Assembly: GCF_004337445.1 (NCBI RefSeq)
Contig: NZ_SJZB01000051.1
Location: 23,516 to 87,515 of the forward strand
Source of the DNA: Parasulfuritortus cantonensis
Lineage (GTDB): Bacteria; Pseudomonadota; Gammaproteobacteria; Burkholderiales; Thiobacillaceae
Reading direction: 5' to 3'
DNA: 64,000 bases
Shown: piece after piece, positions 28,428 to 36,486 of the stretch
Position numbering within the stretch: the stretch's first letter is position 1
Layout: every line of letters starts with the position of its first letter
The notes under the pieces: model-generated
What the model saw: the letters and a program-made list of their open reading frames with translations, nothing else
Told to the model about the DNA's origin: nothing
Database searches by the model: none
Made by a program: the position numbers and the translations under genes

Positions 28428-28447
28428 TTTACTTAACGTTAGTTAAA
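28428..28447. promoter_or_regulatory. Probable TetR operator
   Basis: TTTA-N2-TAACGTTA-N2-TAAA is a symmetric 20-base palindrome apart from the N2 pairs. It is AT-rich in a GC-rich region and lies just upstream of the tetR start, where it would block transcription. A TTGACG hexamer lies upstream of it on the minus strand. Confidence 0.72.
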
Positions 28448-28506
28448 TATCCGGCTCCGTCAAGTGACCCTGGCCGCCGTCGGGTTGTCGCCCCGTCGGC
28501 CGCCGT

Positions 28507-28522
28507 TGTCGGTTTTGCTACA
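28507..28522. promoter_or_regulatory. NifA upstream activator sequence of nifN
   Basis: TGTCGGTTTTGCTACA is a perfect TGT-N10-ACA site, 45 bases before the -24 element. It sits between the tetR operator and nifN, so the gap serves divergent units. Confidence 0.85.
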
Positions 28523-28566
28523 ACCCGGTACCGCCTCAATGGACTGAAATACAAGGCTATTTGCCG

Positions 28567-28582
28567 TGGCATGGCGTTTGCG
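28567..28582 (+). promoter_or_regulatory. Sigma54 promoter of the nifN operon
   Basis: TGGCATG-N4-TTGCG is a good -24/-12 element (the same variant as at iscA and nifV). Transcription from about 28593 rules out start codons upstream of the ATG at 28611. Confidence 0.9.
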
Positions 28583-28610
28583 ATGGTTCCCACATCATCG
28601 TCATCCCGTT

Positions 28611-30014
28611 ATGGACCCCGCCATGGCCGAGATCATCAAGCGCAGCAAAGCACTCGCGGTCAACCCGCTCAAGGTGAGCCAGCCGGTCGGCGCCTCGCTG
28701 GCCTTCCTGGGCATCCACCGGGCCATCCCCATGATGCACGGCTCGCAGGGCTGCACGGCCTTCGCCAAGGTGTTCTTCGTGCGCCACTTCCGGGAGCCGA
28801 TCCCGCTCCAGACCACCGCCATGGACCAGGGCTCGACCGTCATGGGCGCGGACGAGAACGTCATCGTCGGCCTCAAGACCATCGCCGAGAAGAACGCGCC
28901 GGCCCTGATCGGCCTGCCCACCACCGGCCTGTCGGAGACCGAGGGCACCGACATCCAGCGCCTGGTGAAGGAATTCCGCAGCCAGTACCCCGAATACGAC
29001 GGCATCCCGGTGGTGCCGGTGAACACCCCCGATTTCACGGGCTGCCTGGAGTCCGGCTTCGCCCTGGCGGTCAAGGCCATCGTCGAATACGTCGTTCCCG
29101 CCGACACCAGCCGGGTCGGCAAGCGCAAGAAGCAGGTCAACGTCCTGGCCGGCGCGCACCTGACCCCGGGCGATCTGGAGCACGTCCTCGACCTGGTCGA
29201 GGCCTTCGGCCTGCGCGCGGTGCTGCTGCCGGACGTGTCCGGTTCCCTGGACGGCCACCTCACCGACGCCGATTTCAGCCCGCTGACCGTGGGCGGCACC
29301 ACCGTGAGCGACATCGAGGCGATGGGCGAATCGGTCGCCACCCTGGTGCTCGGCCACGCCCTCTGCCCCGCCGCCGACCTGCTCAAGGAACGCACCGGCG
29401 TGCCGGACTGGCGCTTCGCCAGCCTGATGGGCCTGGACAACGTCGACGCCTTCGTCGCCGCCCTGGCCGAGATCAGCGGCCAGCCGGTGCCGGAGAAGAT
29501 CGAACGCCAGCGCGCCCAACTGCAGGACGCCATGGTGGATACCCATTTCATGCTCGGCTTCGCCCGCGTCGCCATCGCCGCCGACCCGGACCTGCTGTAC
29601 GGCTTGGCCGACCTGGTCGCCGGCATGGGCTGCGAGGTGACCGCCGCGGTGGCGCCGTCCAAGTCGGCGATCCTCGAGGCGGTGCCGACCGCCGAGGTCA
29701 AGCTGGGCGACCTCCAGGACCTGGAGAAGTCGATCAAGGAACACGGCGCCGACCTCATCCTGTGCAACTCCCACGCCGCCGAAACCGCGCAGCGCCTCGG
29801 CCTGCCCCTGATCCGGGCCGGCTTCCCGCAGTACGACCTGATGGGCGGCTACCAGAAGCAGTGGGTCGGCTACCGGGGCACCCGGCAGACCCTGTTCGAC
29901 CTCGCCAACACCCTGGTCGAGCACGGCCACCACGAGATCGAGCCCTACCGTTCCATCTACGCCGAACCGGCGGAGGAAGGCCATGCGGCACCTGAAACTC
30001 GTCCACTCCACTGA
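28611..30014 (+). CDS. nifN: Nitrogenase FeMo-cofactor scaffold subunit NifN
   Basis: The 467-residue protein is the beta-like partner of NifE. It shows [18 protein letters not shown], then [18 protein letters not shown] (the conserved cysteine region), [12 protein letters not shown] and [14 protein letters not shown], all characteristic of NifN. A second ATG lies four codons in (MAEIIKRSK) and is close to the usual family start. The promoter position excludes longer forms. It heads an operon of at least nine overlapping or closely spaced genes, whereas nifE lies about 17 kb upstream. Confidence 0.97.
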   Translation: MDPAMAEIIKRSKALAVNPLKVSQPVGASLAFLGIHRAIPMMHGSQGCTAFAKVFFVRHFREPIPLQTTAMDQGSTVMGADENVIVGLKTIAEKNAPALIGLPTTGLSETEGTDIQRLVKEFRSQYPEYDGIPVVPVNTPDFTGCLESGFALAVKAIVEYVVPADTSRVGKRKKQVNVLAGAHLTPGDLEHVLDLVEAFGLRAVLLPDVSGSLDGHLTDADFSPLTVGGTTVSDIEAMGESVATLVLGHALCPAADLLKERTGVPDWRFASLMGLDNVDAFVAALAEISGQPVPEKIERQRAQLQDAMVDTHFMLGFARVAIAADPDLLYGLADLVAGMGCEVTAAVAPSKSAILEAVPTAEVKLGDLQDLEKSIKEHGADLILCNSHAAETAQRLGLPLIRAGFPQYDLMGGYQKQWVGYRGTRQTLFDLANTLVEHGHHEIEPYRSIYAEPAEEGHAAPETRPLH

Positions 30015-30450
30015 GGCGGCACCGGCCATGAGCGTGAAGATCGCCTTCGCCAGCGCCGACCGCAAGACGGTCGACCAGCACTTCGGCGCCGCCGAGGCCT
30101 TCGTGATCTACGAGCTGTCCGAAAACGACGCCCGCCTGATCGAGGCGGTGCAGTTCCACGACAGCGACGTCGCCATGGACGGCCACGAAGGCAAGCTGGC
30201 GGCCAAGATCGCCCTCCTGGGCGACTGCGCCGCGGTCTACTGCAACGCCGTCGGCGGCTCCGCCATCAAGCAGCTCCTGGCCGCCGGCGTGCAACCCATG
30301 AAGGTGCCCGAGGGCACGCCGGTCGACGAGTTGCTGTGCGGCCTCAACCAGGCCATGCTGAGCGATCCGCCGGTCTGGATGGCCAAGCGTCTGAAGACCG
30401 CCGCCGCCGACCGCTTCGAGGCCATGGACGCCGAAGGATGGTCGGAATGA
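29983..30450 (+). CDS. nifX: NifX, FeMo-cofactor precursor carrier
   Basis: The 155-residue protein is a dinitrogenase iron-molybdenum cofactor-binding domain: MRHLKLV start, [23 protein letters not shown], then [20 protein letters not shown]. NifX binds NifB-co and the L-cluster and passes them to and from NifEN. The gene overlaps the end of nifN by 32 bases, so translation is coupled. Confidence 0.95.
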   Translation: MRHLKLVHSTEAAPAMSVKIAFASADRKTVDQHFGAAEAFVIYELSENDARLIEAVQFHDSDVAMDGHEGKLAAKIALLGDCAAVYCNAVGGSAIKQLLAAGVQPMKVPEGTPVDELLCGLNQAMLSDPPVWMAKRLKTAAADRFEAMDAEGWSE

Positions 30451-30599
30451 TGAGCCTGGCCGCGCGCGAATTGCGCCGCCGGCACTGGGCCGCCGATGTC
30501 CGGGGCCGGGCGCCCGACGAGGCCGGGATCGCGCTGCCCCGGTTCGCCCTGCGCCTGCTCCGGGCTACCGGCTTCCGCCTCGACGGGTTGCGGCCGTGA
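30447..30599 (+). CDS. Small basic protein in the nifX-rseC interval
   Basis: The 50-residue product ([14 protein letters not shown] at its start, LPRFALRLLRATGFRLDGLR near its end) is rich in Arg and Leu. It overlaps nifX (ATGA) and the next gene (GTGA), which supports real coupled translation. An ATG three codons earlier is also possible. I recognise no family; a small adaptor is possible. Confidence 0.55.
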   Translation: MMSLAARELRRRHWAADVRGRAPDEAGIALPRFALRLLRATGFRLDGLRP

Positions 30600-31003
30600 T
30601 CGAGACCCGCGTCCGCGTCCTCCGCCAGGCCGACGGCGTCAGCTTCGTCGAGGCCACCGAACACAACGGCTGCGGTGCCTGCGCCAGCCAGGAGAGCTGC
30701 GGCATCTCCGGCCTGGGCCGCTTCTTCAGCCGTCGCCATCAGCCCGTGCCGCTCGCCTGCGGCGACCTGCGGCCCGGCCAGGAGGTCACCGTCGCGGTGG
30801 CCGAGGCCGACCTGCTCAAGGTCGGGCTCTGGGCCTACCTGCTGCCGGTGACCCTGGCGGTCACCGCGGCCGCCGCGGCGGCCGGCCTGGGCGACGCCGG
30901 CGCTGCCGCCGGTGCCGGCCTCGGCCTCGCCGCCGGCCTGCTCCTTGCCCGCCGCTTTGCCGGCACCCCGAAGATTTCCATTACCTCCGGAGAACAACCA
31001 TGA
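30596..31003 (+). CDS. RseC/MucC-family membrane protein in the nif operon
   Basis: The 135-residue protein has an N-terminal cytoplasmic part with a cysteine cluster (CGACASQESCGIS, near 26-38), then two hydrophobic helices (LLPVTLAVTAAAAAAGLG and AGAGLGLAAGLLLARRF). This is the RseC layout; RseC proteins are encoded with rpoE or with the Rnf/Rsx electron-transfer complex. In a nif operon it may help an Rnf complex supply electrons to nitrogenase, or repair Fe-S proteins. That role is an inference. It uses a GTG start overlapping the upstream stop. Confidence 0.82.
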   Translation: MIETRVRVLRQADGVSFVEATEHNGCGACASQESCGISGLGRFFSRRHQPVPLACGDLRPGQEVTVAVAEADLLKVGLWAYLLPVTLAVTAAAAAAGLGDAGAAAGAGLGLAAGLLLARRFAGTPKISITSGEQP

Positions 31004-31461
31004 CGGAAACCGTCGAACTCGACCCGATCCTGACCACCGATTTCATCAAGGAGATGGCCAAGCAGATGCGCGCCATCGACAGCTACGGCACCTACGACGG
31101 CTGGACCGACGACAAGGTCCTGGCCCCGTTCATCATGACCAAGGAACAGCGCCGCCAGATCCCGGTCATCGGCGACCCGGACGAGGAGACCCTGTCGCGC
31201 GTGAAGTGCTTCTACAACGCCATCGCCGTGATGATCGAGAAGGAATGCGGCCACATGGCGGTGCCCCTGGTCAACATCACCCACGAGGGCTTCGGGCGCG
31301 CCCTGATCACGGTCGGCAAGCTGGTGGTGATGGACCGCACCGTGCGCGACGTGCACCGCTTCAGCTTCGACAGCCTGTCGAAGATGAAGGACGAGGCCGA
31401 CAAGCTGCTTTCGGTCGCGGTCGAGATCATCGGCAAGTATTCCGAAGTGGCCGGGCTGTAA
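31000..31461 (+). CDS. NifX-associated nitrogen fixation protein (DUF269)
   Basis: The 153-residue protein has the family landmarks FIKEMAKQMRAIDSYGTYDGW, the cysteine in SRVKCFYNAIAVMIEKE, and GFGRALITVGKLVVMDRTVRDVHRF. DUF269 genes follow nifX in most diazotrophs; the protein is not essential in every host and its role is not settled. It starts four bases before the rseC-like stop. Confidence 0.93.
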   Translation: MTETVELDPILTTDFIKEMAKQMRAIDSYGTYDGWTDDKVLAPFIMTKEQRRQIPVIGDPDEETLSRVKCFYNAIAVMIEKECGHMAVPLVNITHEGFGRALITVGKLVVMDRTVRDVHRFSFDSLSKMKDEADKLLSVAVEIIGKYSEVAGL

Positions 31462-31472
31462 GGAGGCGCGAC

Positions 31473-31682
31473 ATGACCGAGGACGAACTCAAGGACCTCG
31501 ACAAGGAGGTCAAGAAACTCAAGCGCCAGGCCAGCGAATGGGCCTCGCAGCTGCACGACCTGGTCGAGGACCGGCTGCCGGCCGGCTACCAGGAAATCCC
31601 GGGCATCGCCCAATCCACTTACGACGCCTGCAAGGCCTGGGCCGACGCCAACGCCCGCCTGGCGGCCGCGCAGAAAGGTTAA
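31473..31682 (+). CDS. CCE_0567-family nif metalloprotein (DUF683)
   Basis: The 69-residue protein is a helical hairpin ([27 protein letters not shown] at 3-29, second helix after [14 protein letters not shown]). This is the rop-like DUF683 family always seen next to nifX and DUF269 genes. Cyanobacterial CCE_0567 was shown to bind metal, but its task is unclear. An AAGGAGG site precedes the ATG. Confidence 0.92.
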   Translation: MTEDELKDLDKEVKKLKRQASEWASQLHDLVEDRLPAGYQEIPGIAQSTYDACKAWADANARLAAAQKG

Positions 31683-31689
31683 TCGAGAC

Positions 31690-31980
31690 ATGGACGCCTA
31701 CACCGCACTGACCCGGGGCGGCTCGCCCTGGACCCCCGAATTCGTGGTTTCCCTCAACCAGAAGACCTGCATCGGCTGCGGCCGCTGCTACAAGGTCTGC
31801 CCGCGCGACGTGCTGTCCCTGGAGGACCGCGACGAGGAGGACATGGACGAGGACATGGACGAGGACCAGATGAGCGTCATGACCATCAAGAACGCCATGG
31901 ACTGCATCGGCTGCGGCGCCTGCGGCCGGGTCTGCCCGAAGAACTGCTACACCCACTCGGCCATGCCGGTGGGTGCCTGA
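31690..31980 (+). CDS. fdxB: Ferredoxin III, nif-specific (2[4Fe-4S])
   Basis: The 96-residue protein has two cluster-binding motifs, [12 protein letters not shown] and [12 protein letters not shown]. Between them is an acidic insert with a repeated DEDMDED, longer than is common. Its place after DUF683 is that of FdxB in many nif operons. It is a likely low-potential electron carrier to nitrogenase or to cofactor synthesis. Confidence 0.93.
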   Translation: MDAYTALTRGGSPWTPEFVVSLNQKTCIGCGRCYKVCPRDVLSLEDRDEEDMDEDMDEDQMSVMTIKNAMDCIGCGACGRVCPKNCYTHSAMPVGA

Positions 31981-31991
31981 GGAGATAGGCC

Positions 31992-32315
31992 ATGCCGAGA
32001 CCGCAGAAACACGTGTTCGTCTGCTCGCAAACGCGCCCGCCCGGCCACCCGCGCGGCTCCTGCGCGGAAAAGGGCTGCCGCGACGTGCTCGACGAGTTCT
32101 ACTTCCAGTTCCAGCAGCGCCAGTGCTTCGACACCGTCGCCATCACCGCGACCGGCTGCCTGGGGCCGTGCAGCACCGGCACCAACGTGCTGGTCTACCC
32201 GGAAGGGATCATGTACGGCAACGTCACCAAGGACGACGTCGCGGCGATCTTCGACGAGCACCTGCTCGGCGGTACCCCGGTCGAACGGCTGAAGGTCCCG
32301 GCCGACCTCTGGTAA
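31992..32315 (+). CDS. Thioredoxin-fold [2Fe-2S] ferredoxin
   Basis: The 107-residue protein has the four cysteines of the Shethna/Aquifex-type [2Fe-2S] ferredoxin: CSQTRPPGHPRGSCAEKG (first two) and ATGCLGPCSTGTNVLVYPEG (last two), on a thioredoxin-like fold. It is a second nif-linked electron carrier in the operon. The stop overlaps the next start (TAATG). Confidence 0.88.
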   Translation: MPRPQKHVFVCSQTRPPGHPRGSCAEKGCRDVLDEFYFQFQQRQCFDTVAITATGCLGPCSTGTNVLVYPEGIMYGNVTKDDVAAIFDEHLLGGTPVERLKVPADLW

Positions 32316-32674
32316 TGGCCGGCCAGTTCCCACCCGACGTCGAGGCCTCGGTCGCCCGCCTGGTCGACGCCCTGCGCGGCGAGGCGATCAAGTTCGTCAG
32401 CGCCGACAAGCTGCCCGACATCCGGGCCGCCTCGCTGGTCCTCGAACGGGTGGTCGACCCGGCCAACGGCCTGCCCGGCTACGACGGCGTCTGGCGCAAC
32501 GCGCTCAACGAGCGGGTCGGCCGGGTGACCATCAACAGCGACGGCAGCTTCTTCGCCGAGTACGACCTGTGCGTGCGCCACCCGCGCCGCCCGGAATGGT
32601 TCATCGAGGCGGTCACCGCCTGGGGACGCGGCGACCAGGTCAAGGCGGAGGCGCGTCTGCTGGCCATGCTATGA
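32315..32674 (+). CDS. nif-operon protein of unknown function
   Basis: The 119-residue soluble protein begins with two helices (VEASVARLVDALRG) and ends in a compact alpha/beta part (VGRVTINSDGSFFAEYDLCVRHP). I recognise no family. Overlaps with both neighbours show it belongs to the nifN operon and is NifA-dependent. A role with the ferredoxins is possible but unproven. Confidence 0.72.
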   Translation: MAGQFPPDVEASVARLVDALRGEAIKFVSADKLPDIRAASLVLERVVDPANGLPGYDGVWRNALNERVGRVTINSDGSFFAEYDLCVRHPRRPEWFIEAVTAWGRGDQVKAEARLLAML

Positions 32675-33099
32675 CCGCCCTGCCCGACGACCTGCGTCTG
32701 CTCCTGGTGCACAAGCAGCGCACCAGCGCCCGGCTGCGCTTCCTGATCTTTCCGCATGGCGTCTGTGCCTTCAAACCCCTGCCCGCCCTGTCGGTGGTCG
32801 AGGAAGAGGGCGAGGGCGAGCCCGAGGTGGCCTACCATCCGAACGGCTGGTTGCGCCGGACCGAACAGGCCCTCGCGCTGGCGCCCGGCAGCCTGAAGGC
32901 GGAGCCGGAATTCCACGCCACCGTGCAGACCCCGGGCGGGCCGATCAGCATCCAGTTGGCCGAGCTGGACACCGTCGATCCGCCCTTCGCCGTGGCCGAA
33001 GCGGTCGGTGGCCGTTTCGTCGCCATCACCGAGGCGCGCGGTTGCACGCCCGTGGAGATGGAACTGCTGCGCCGCGCCTATACCGCCATGCTCGGCTGA
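32671..33099 (+). CDS. nif-operon protein of unknown function
   Basis: The 142-residue product is soluble and starts with LPDDLRLLLVHKQR; beta-rich sequence follows. There is no known motif and only two cysteines. It is the last gene of the nifN operon, with ATGA coupling to the upstream gene. A gap of over 100 bases separates it from the c-di-GMP gene. Confidence 0.72.
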   Translation: MTALPDDLRLLLVHKQRTSARLRFLIFPHGVCAFKPLPALSVVEEEGEGEPEVAYHPNGWLRRTEQALALAPGSLKAEPEFHATVQTPGGPISIQLAELDTVDPPFAVAEAVGGRFVAITEARGCTPVEMELLRRAYTAMLG

Positions 33100-33211
33100 G
33101 GGCGCGCGACCCCTGCCCAAACCGGTCCCTTTTCGGCTACCTTGAGATGACTTGGACATCGACCGGAAAGGGAGGCCATGAATCCCCTGGAGTCTGCCGG
33201 GCGCGACGCGG

Positions 33212-36145
33212 GTGTCGCCATGGCGCATCGTCGTCGGCTGGCCTGCCGACCCACCCGGCGCGGGAGCCGCGCGCTTGGCTGAGACGCGGCCGGACGAGAG
33301 CGCGGCACCGGACGGCGGGGCGGTCCGCCTGGCGGCCGTCCTGGCTGCCCTCCGCGACGGCGTCATCACCGCCGATGCCCGGGGCTGCATCCAGTCGCTC
33401 AACCCGGCCGCCGAACGCCTGACCGGGTGGCCGGCGGCCGAGGCGCTCGGGCGCCCGGTGGCCGAGGTGTTCCGTCTCGTCGGCCGCGCGAACCGGGTGT
33501 CCCTGCCCGGCCCGGTGGCCGAGGTGCTGGCCAGCGGCGCCGCCACGGCGCCCACCGAGCACACTCTGCTGAACCTGCGCACGGGCACCGAACTGGCGAT
33601 CGTCTGCCATGCCGTGCCGCTGGCCGGGCCCGACGGCGGGGCCGGCGCGCTCCTGGTGTTCCGCGACCGGACCGGGGAACGCGACGAACTCGAGCGCCTG
33701 CGCGAGAGCGAACGGCAGCTCAACACCATCTTGGACAACGTCGAGTCCTACATCTTCATCAAGGACACCGACTATCGCTACCGCTATGCCAACCGGGCGG
33801 TATGCCGCCTGTTCGGGGCCGATCTGGCCGACATCGTCGGCCGCACCGACGCCGATTTCCTCGACCCGGACGCCCTGGCCCGGCTGCATGCCAACGACCG
33901 CCGGGTGATCGAGGACGGCGAACGCCTGGTCGAGGAGGAGGAGCTCATCGGCCGCGCCACCGGCGAGCATTGCACGGCGCTCACCGTGAAGCTCCCCCTG
34001 CGCCACCCCGACGGCCGCATCTACGCGCTCTGCGGGGTGGCCACCGACATCACCTGGCAGAAACGGCGCGAGGACCAGTTGCGCCTGGCGGCGGGGGTGT
34101 TCGACCACGCCCAGGAGGGCATCCTGATCACCGACGCGGACGCCCGCATCGTCGACATCAACCCGGCCTTCACCGCCATCACCGGCTACGGCCGCGACGA
34201 GGCGCTCGGGCGCAACCCCTCGTTCCTGAAGTCGGACCACCACGCGCCGGAGTTCTTCGCCGACATGTGGGCCTCGGTGCTCGAGACCGGCGCCTGGCGC
34301 GGCGAAGTCTGCAACCGCAAGAAGAACGGCGAGTCGTTCATCGAGATGCTGGCGATCAGCGCCGTGCCGGCCCGGCAGGGCGGGCGCGGCTATTTCGTCG
34401 GCGTGTTCACCGACATCACCCAGTTCAAGGCGCAACAGCAGCGCCTGGAGCGCATCGCCCACTACGACGCCCTCACCCAACTGCCCAACCGGGTCCTGAT
34501 GGCCGACCGCCTGCACGTCGCCCTGGCCCAGACGCGCCGGGCCGGCGACCTGATGGCGGTCTGCTACCTGGACCTCGACGAGTTCAAGCCGGTCAACGAC
34601 ACCTACGGCCACGAGGCCGGCGACCAGATCCTGGTCGAGGTGGCCAGCCGCCTGAGCCTCGGCCTGCGGGCCGGCGACACGGTGGCCAGGCTGGGCGGCG
34701 ACGAGTTCGTCATCCTGCTCGCCGGCCTGCACGACCTGGACGAATGCCGGCGCACCCTGGACCGCCTCCTGCGTACCCTGGCCAAGCCCTACGGCCTCGC
34801 CGGCGGGGTCGGCGTCGAGCTGTCCGCCAGCGTCGGCGTGGCCGTATATCCGCTCGACGACACCGATGCCGATACCCTGCTCAGGCATGCCGACCAGTCC
34901 ATGTACGTGGCCAAGGAGGCCGGGCGCAACCGCTACCACCTGTACGACCCCGAGCACGACCGCCGGGCGCGCGCCCAGCGCGAGGCCATCAGCCGGATCG
35001 AAGAGGGGCTCCTGCGCGGCGAGTTCCAGCTTCATTACCAGCCCAAGGTCGACATGCGCCGGGGCCGGGTGGTCGGCGCCGAGGCCCTGATCCGCTGGCA
35101 GCATCCGCAACGCGGCCTGCTGCCGCCGTCCGAATTCCTGCCCCACATCGACGGTACGGAGCTGGCGCGCCCGGTCGGCGAGTGGGTGATCGACACCGCC
35201 CTGGCCCAGATGGCGGCCTGGCGCAAGGGCGGCCTGGAGCTGCCGGTGAGCGTGAACGTCTCGGCGCGCCACCTGCAGAGCCCGGATTTCACCGACAACC
35301 TGGCCCGGGCCCTGGCCAGGCAGCCGGGCGTGCCGCCCAGCGACCTGGAACTGGAGATCCTGGAGACCAGCGCGCTGGACGACCTCCTGCACGTGGCCGG
35401 CCTGATCGACGGGTGCCATCGCCTGGGCGTGTCCTTCGCCCTGGACGACTTCGGCACCGGCTATTCGTCGCTCAGCTACCTCAAGCGCCTGTCGGCCAAG
35501 ACCCTCAAGATCGACCAGTCCTTCGTGCGCGACATGCTGCACGACAGCGAGGACATGGCCATCGTCGACGCCATCGTCGGCATGGCCGAGGCGTTCCAGC
35601 GCCGGGTCATCGCCGAGGGCGTCGAGGGCGTGGAACATGGCGTGCTGCTCCTGCACCTGGGCTGCGACTGCGCCCAGGGCTATGCCATCGCCCGGCCCAT
35701 GGCGGCGGCCGAGATCCCGGCCTGGGTGGCGAACTGGCGTCCGGACGGCGCCTGGCTGCAGGCGGCCCGCCAACACTGCCCGAAGGCGGACCTGCCCATC
35801 CTGATCGCCGGTTTCGACCACCGCCACTGGATCGACCTGGTGGCGGCCTGGATCGGCGGTGCGGGCGTGGCGGCCAACCCGCCGCCCCTGAACAGCCACG
35901 CCTGCCGGTTCGGGCGCTGGTACGACGGCCCGGGCCTGGCGCGCTACGGGGCCTTGGCGGCCTTCCGCGAGATCGGTCCGGTGCACGAGCGCATCCACGC
36001 CCTGGTGCGCGAACTGGCGACCCTTAAGCTGGCCGGCCAGGACGACCGCGCCGCCGGCCGGGTGCCCGAGCTGCTCGACCAGCGCAACAGCCTGCTCCTC
36101 CTGCTCGAACGCCTGGCCCGCGAGATCGCCGCCCGGGCCGACTGA
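33212..36145 (+). CDS. PAS-GGDEF-EAL protein with C-terminal zinc-binding (CZB) domain
   Basis: The 977-residue cytoplasmic protein has three PAS domains (about 40-410), GGDEF with intact RLGGDEF near 497, EAL with EALIRW near 623 and [10 protein letters not shown], and a tail from about 865 with HRHW, CRFGRWYDG and HERIH. Those are the His/Cys ligands of the chemoreceptor zinc-binding domain. In E. coli DgcZ this domain lets zinc control diguanylate cyclase activity; here it lies after EAL, which is rarer. The start is uncertain: GTG 33212 opens the frame, but the only good ribosome site (GGGAGG) serves an ATG at 33178 in another frame that stops after 34 codons. Confidence 0.88.
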   Translation: MSPWRIVVGWPADPPGAGAARLAETRPDESAAPDGGAVRLAAVLAALRDGVITADARGCIQSLNPAAERLTGWPAAEALGRPVAEVFRLVGRANRVSLPGPVAEVLASGAATAPTEHTLLNLRTGTELAIVCHAVPLAGPDGGAGALLVFRDRTGERDELERLRESERQLNTILDNVESYIFIKDTDYRYRYANRAVCRLFGADLADIVGRTDADFLDPDALARLHANDRRVIEDGERLVEEEELIGRATGEHCTALTVKLPLRHPDGRIYALCGVATDITWQKRREDQLRLAAGVFDHAQEGILITDADARIVDINPAFTAITGYGRDEALGRNPSFLKSDHHAPEFFADMWASVLETGAWRGEVCNRKKNGESFIEMLAISAVPARQGGRGYFVGVFTDITQFKAQQQRLERIAHYDALTQLPNRVLMADRLHVALAQTRRAGDLMAVCYLDLDEFKPVNDTYGHEAGDQILVEVASRLSLGLRAGDTVARLGGDEFVILLAGLHDLDECRRTLDRLLRTLAKPYGLAGGVGVELSASVGVAVYPLDDTDADTLLRHADQSMYVAKEAGRNRYHLYDPEHDRRARAQREAISRIEEGLLRGEFQLHYQPKVDMRRGRVVGAEALIRWQHPQRGLLPPSEFLPHIDGTELARPVGEWVIDTALAQMAAWRKGGLELPVSVNVSARHLQSPDFTDNLARALARQPGVPPSDLELEILETSALDDLLHVAGLIDGCHRLGVSFALDDFGTGYSSLSYLKRLSAKTLKIDQSFVRDMLHDSEDMAIVDAIVGMAEAFQRRVIAEGVEGVEHGVLLLHLGCDCAQGYAIARPMAAAEIPAWVANWRPDGAWLQAARQHCPKADLPILIAGFDHRHWIDLVAAWIGGAGVAANPPPLNSHACRFGRWYDGPGLARYGALAAFREIGPVHERIHALVRELATLKLAGQDDRAAGRVPELLDQRNSLLLLLERLAREIAARAD

Positions 36146-36161
36146 TGGCACGGCGTTTGCT
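36146..36161 (+). promoter_or_regulatory. Sigma54 promoter of the short NifZ-like/SagB operon
   Basis: TGGCACG-N4-TTGCT is a perfect -24/-12 element, starting directly after the stop codon of the GGDEF gene. No TGT-N10-ACA site was found in the 160 bases upstream, so the activator may be bound farther away or be another RpoN regulator. Confidence 0.85.
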
Positions 36162-36210
36162 GTTTTCAGGCAATAGGGCGCTGACGCGCCGAATTTGAGA
36201 GGAAACCGAC

Positions 36211-36486
36211 ATGAGCCGATTCGAGATGGGCGATCTGGTGTATTCCGCCCTGGACATCTACAACGACCCGGTCGAGGAGACCGGGGAAAGCGGCATCCCG
36301 GGCCTCAACCCCGGCGACCTGCTGGCCGCGGCGGGGGCCCGCGGCGTGGTGGTCAACATCGGCCACGCCGAGGCGATGCCCGACGAGGACATCTACCTGG
36401 TCCGCTTCGAGACCGGCGCGGCGGGTGGCCTGGGCGACCCGATCGGCTGCCTGGCCGAGGAACTGAGCCACGAGCCGGCCGCCTGA
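36211..36486 (+). CDS. Short NifZ-family protein
   Basis: The 91-residue protein is a single NifZ-type domain (FEMGDLVYSALDIYNDP, then GARGVVVNIGHAE and DIYLVRFE). It is shorter than the main NifZ gene at 57662 and lacks its second half. NifZ acts in maturing the second P-cluster of NifDK. GAGGAAA lies before the ATG, and a sigma54 promoter upstream supports nif-linked expression. The stop overlaps the next start. Confidence 0.82.
   Translation: MSRFEMGDLVYSALDIYNDPVEETGESGIPGLNPGDLLAAAGARGVVVNIGHAEAMPDEDIYLVRFETGAAGGLGDPIGCLAEELSHEPAA

Noticed and set aside
28566..28610. A longer N-terminus for nifN
   Set aside because: The extra codons overlap the sigma54 promoter, so they would lie upstream of the transcription start, and they do not fit the family.
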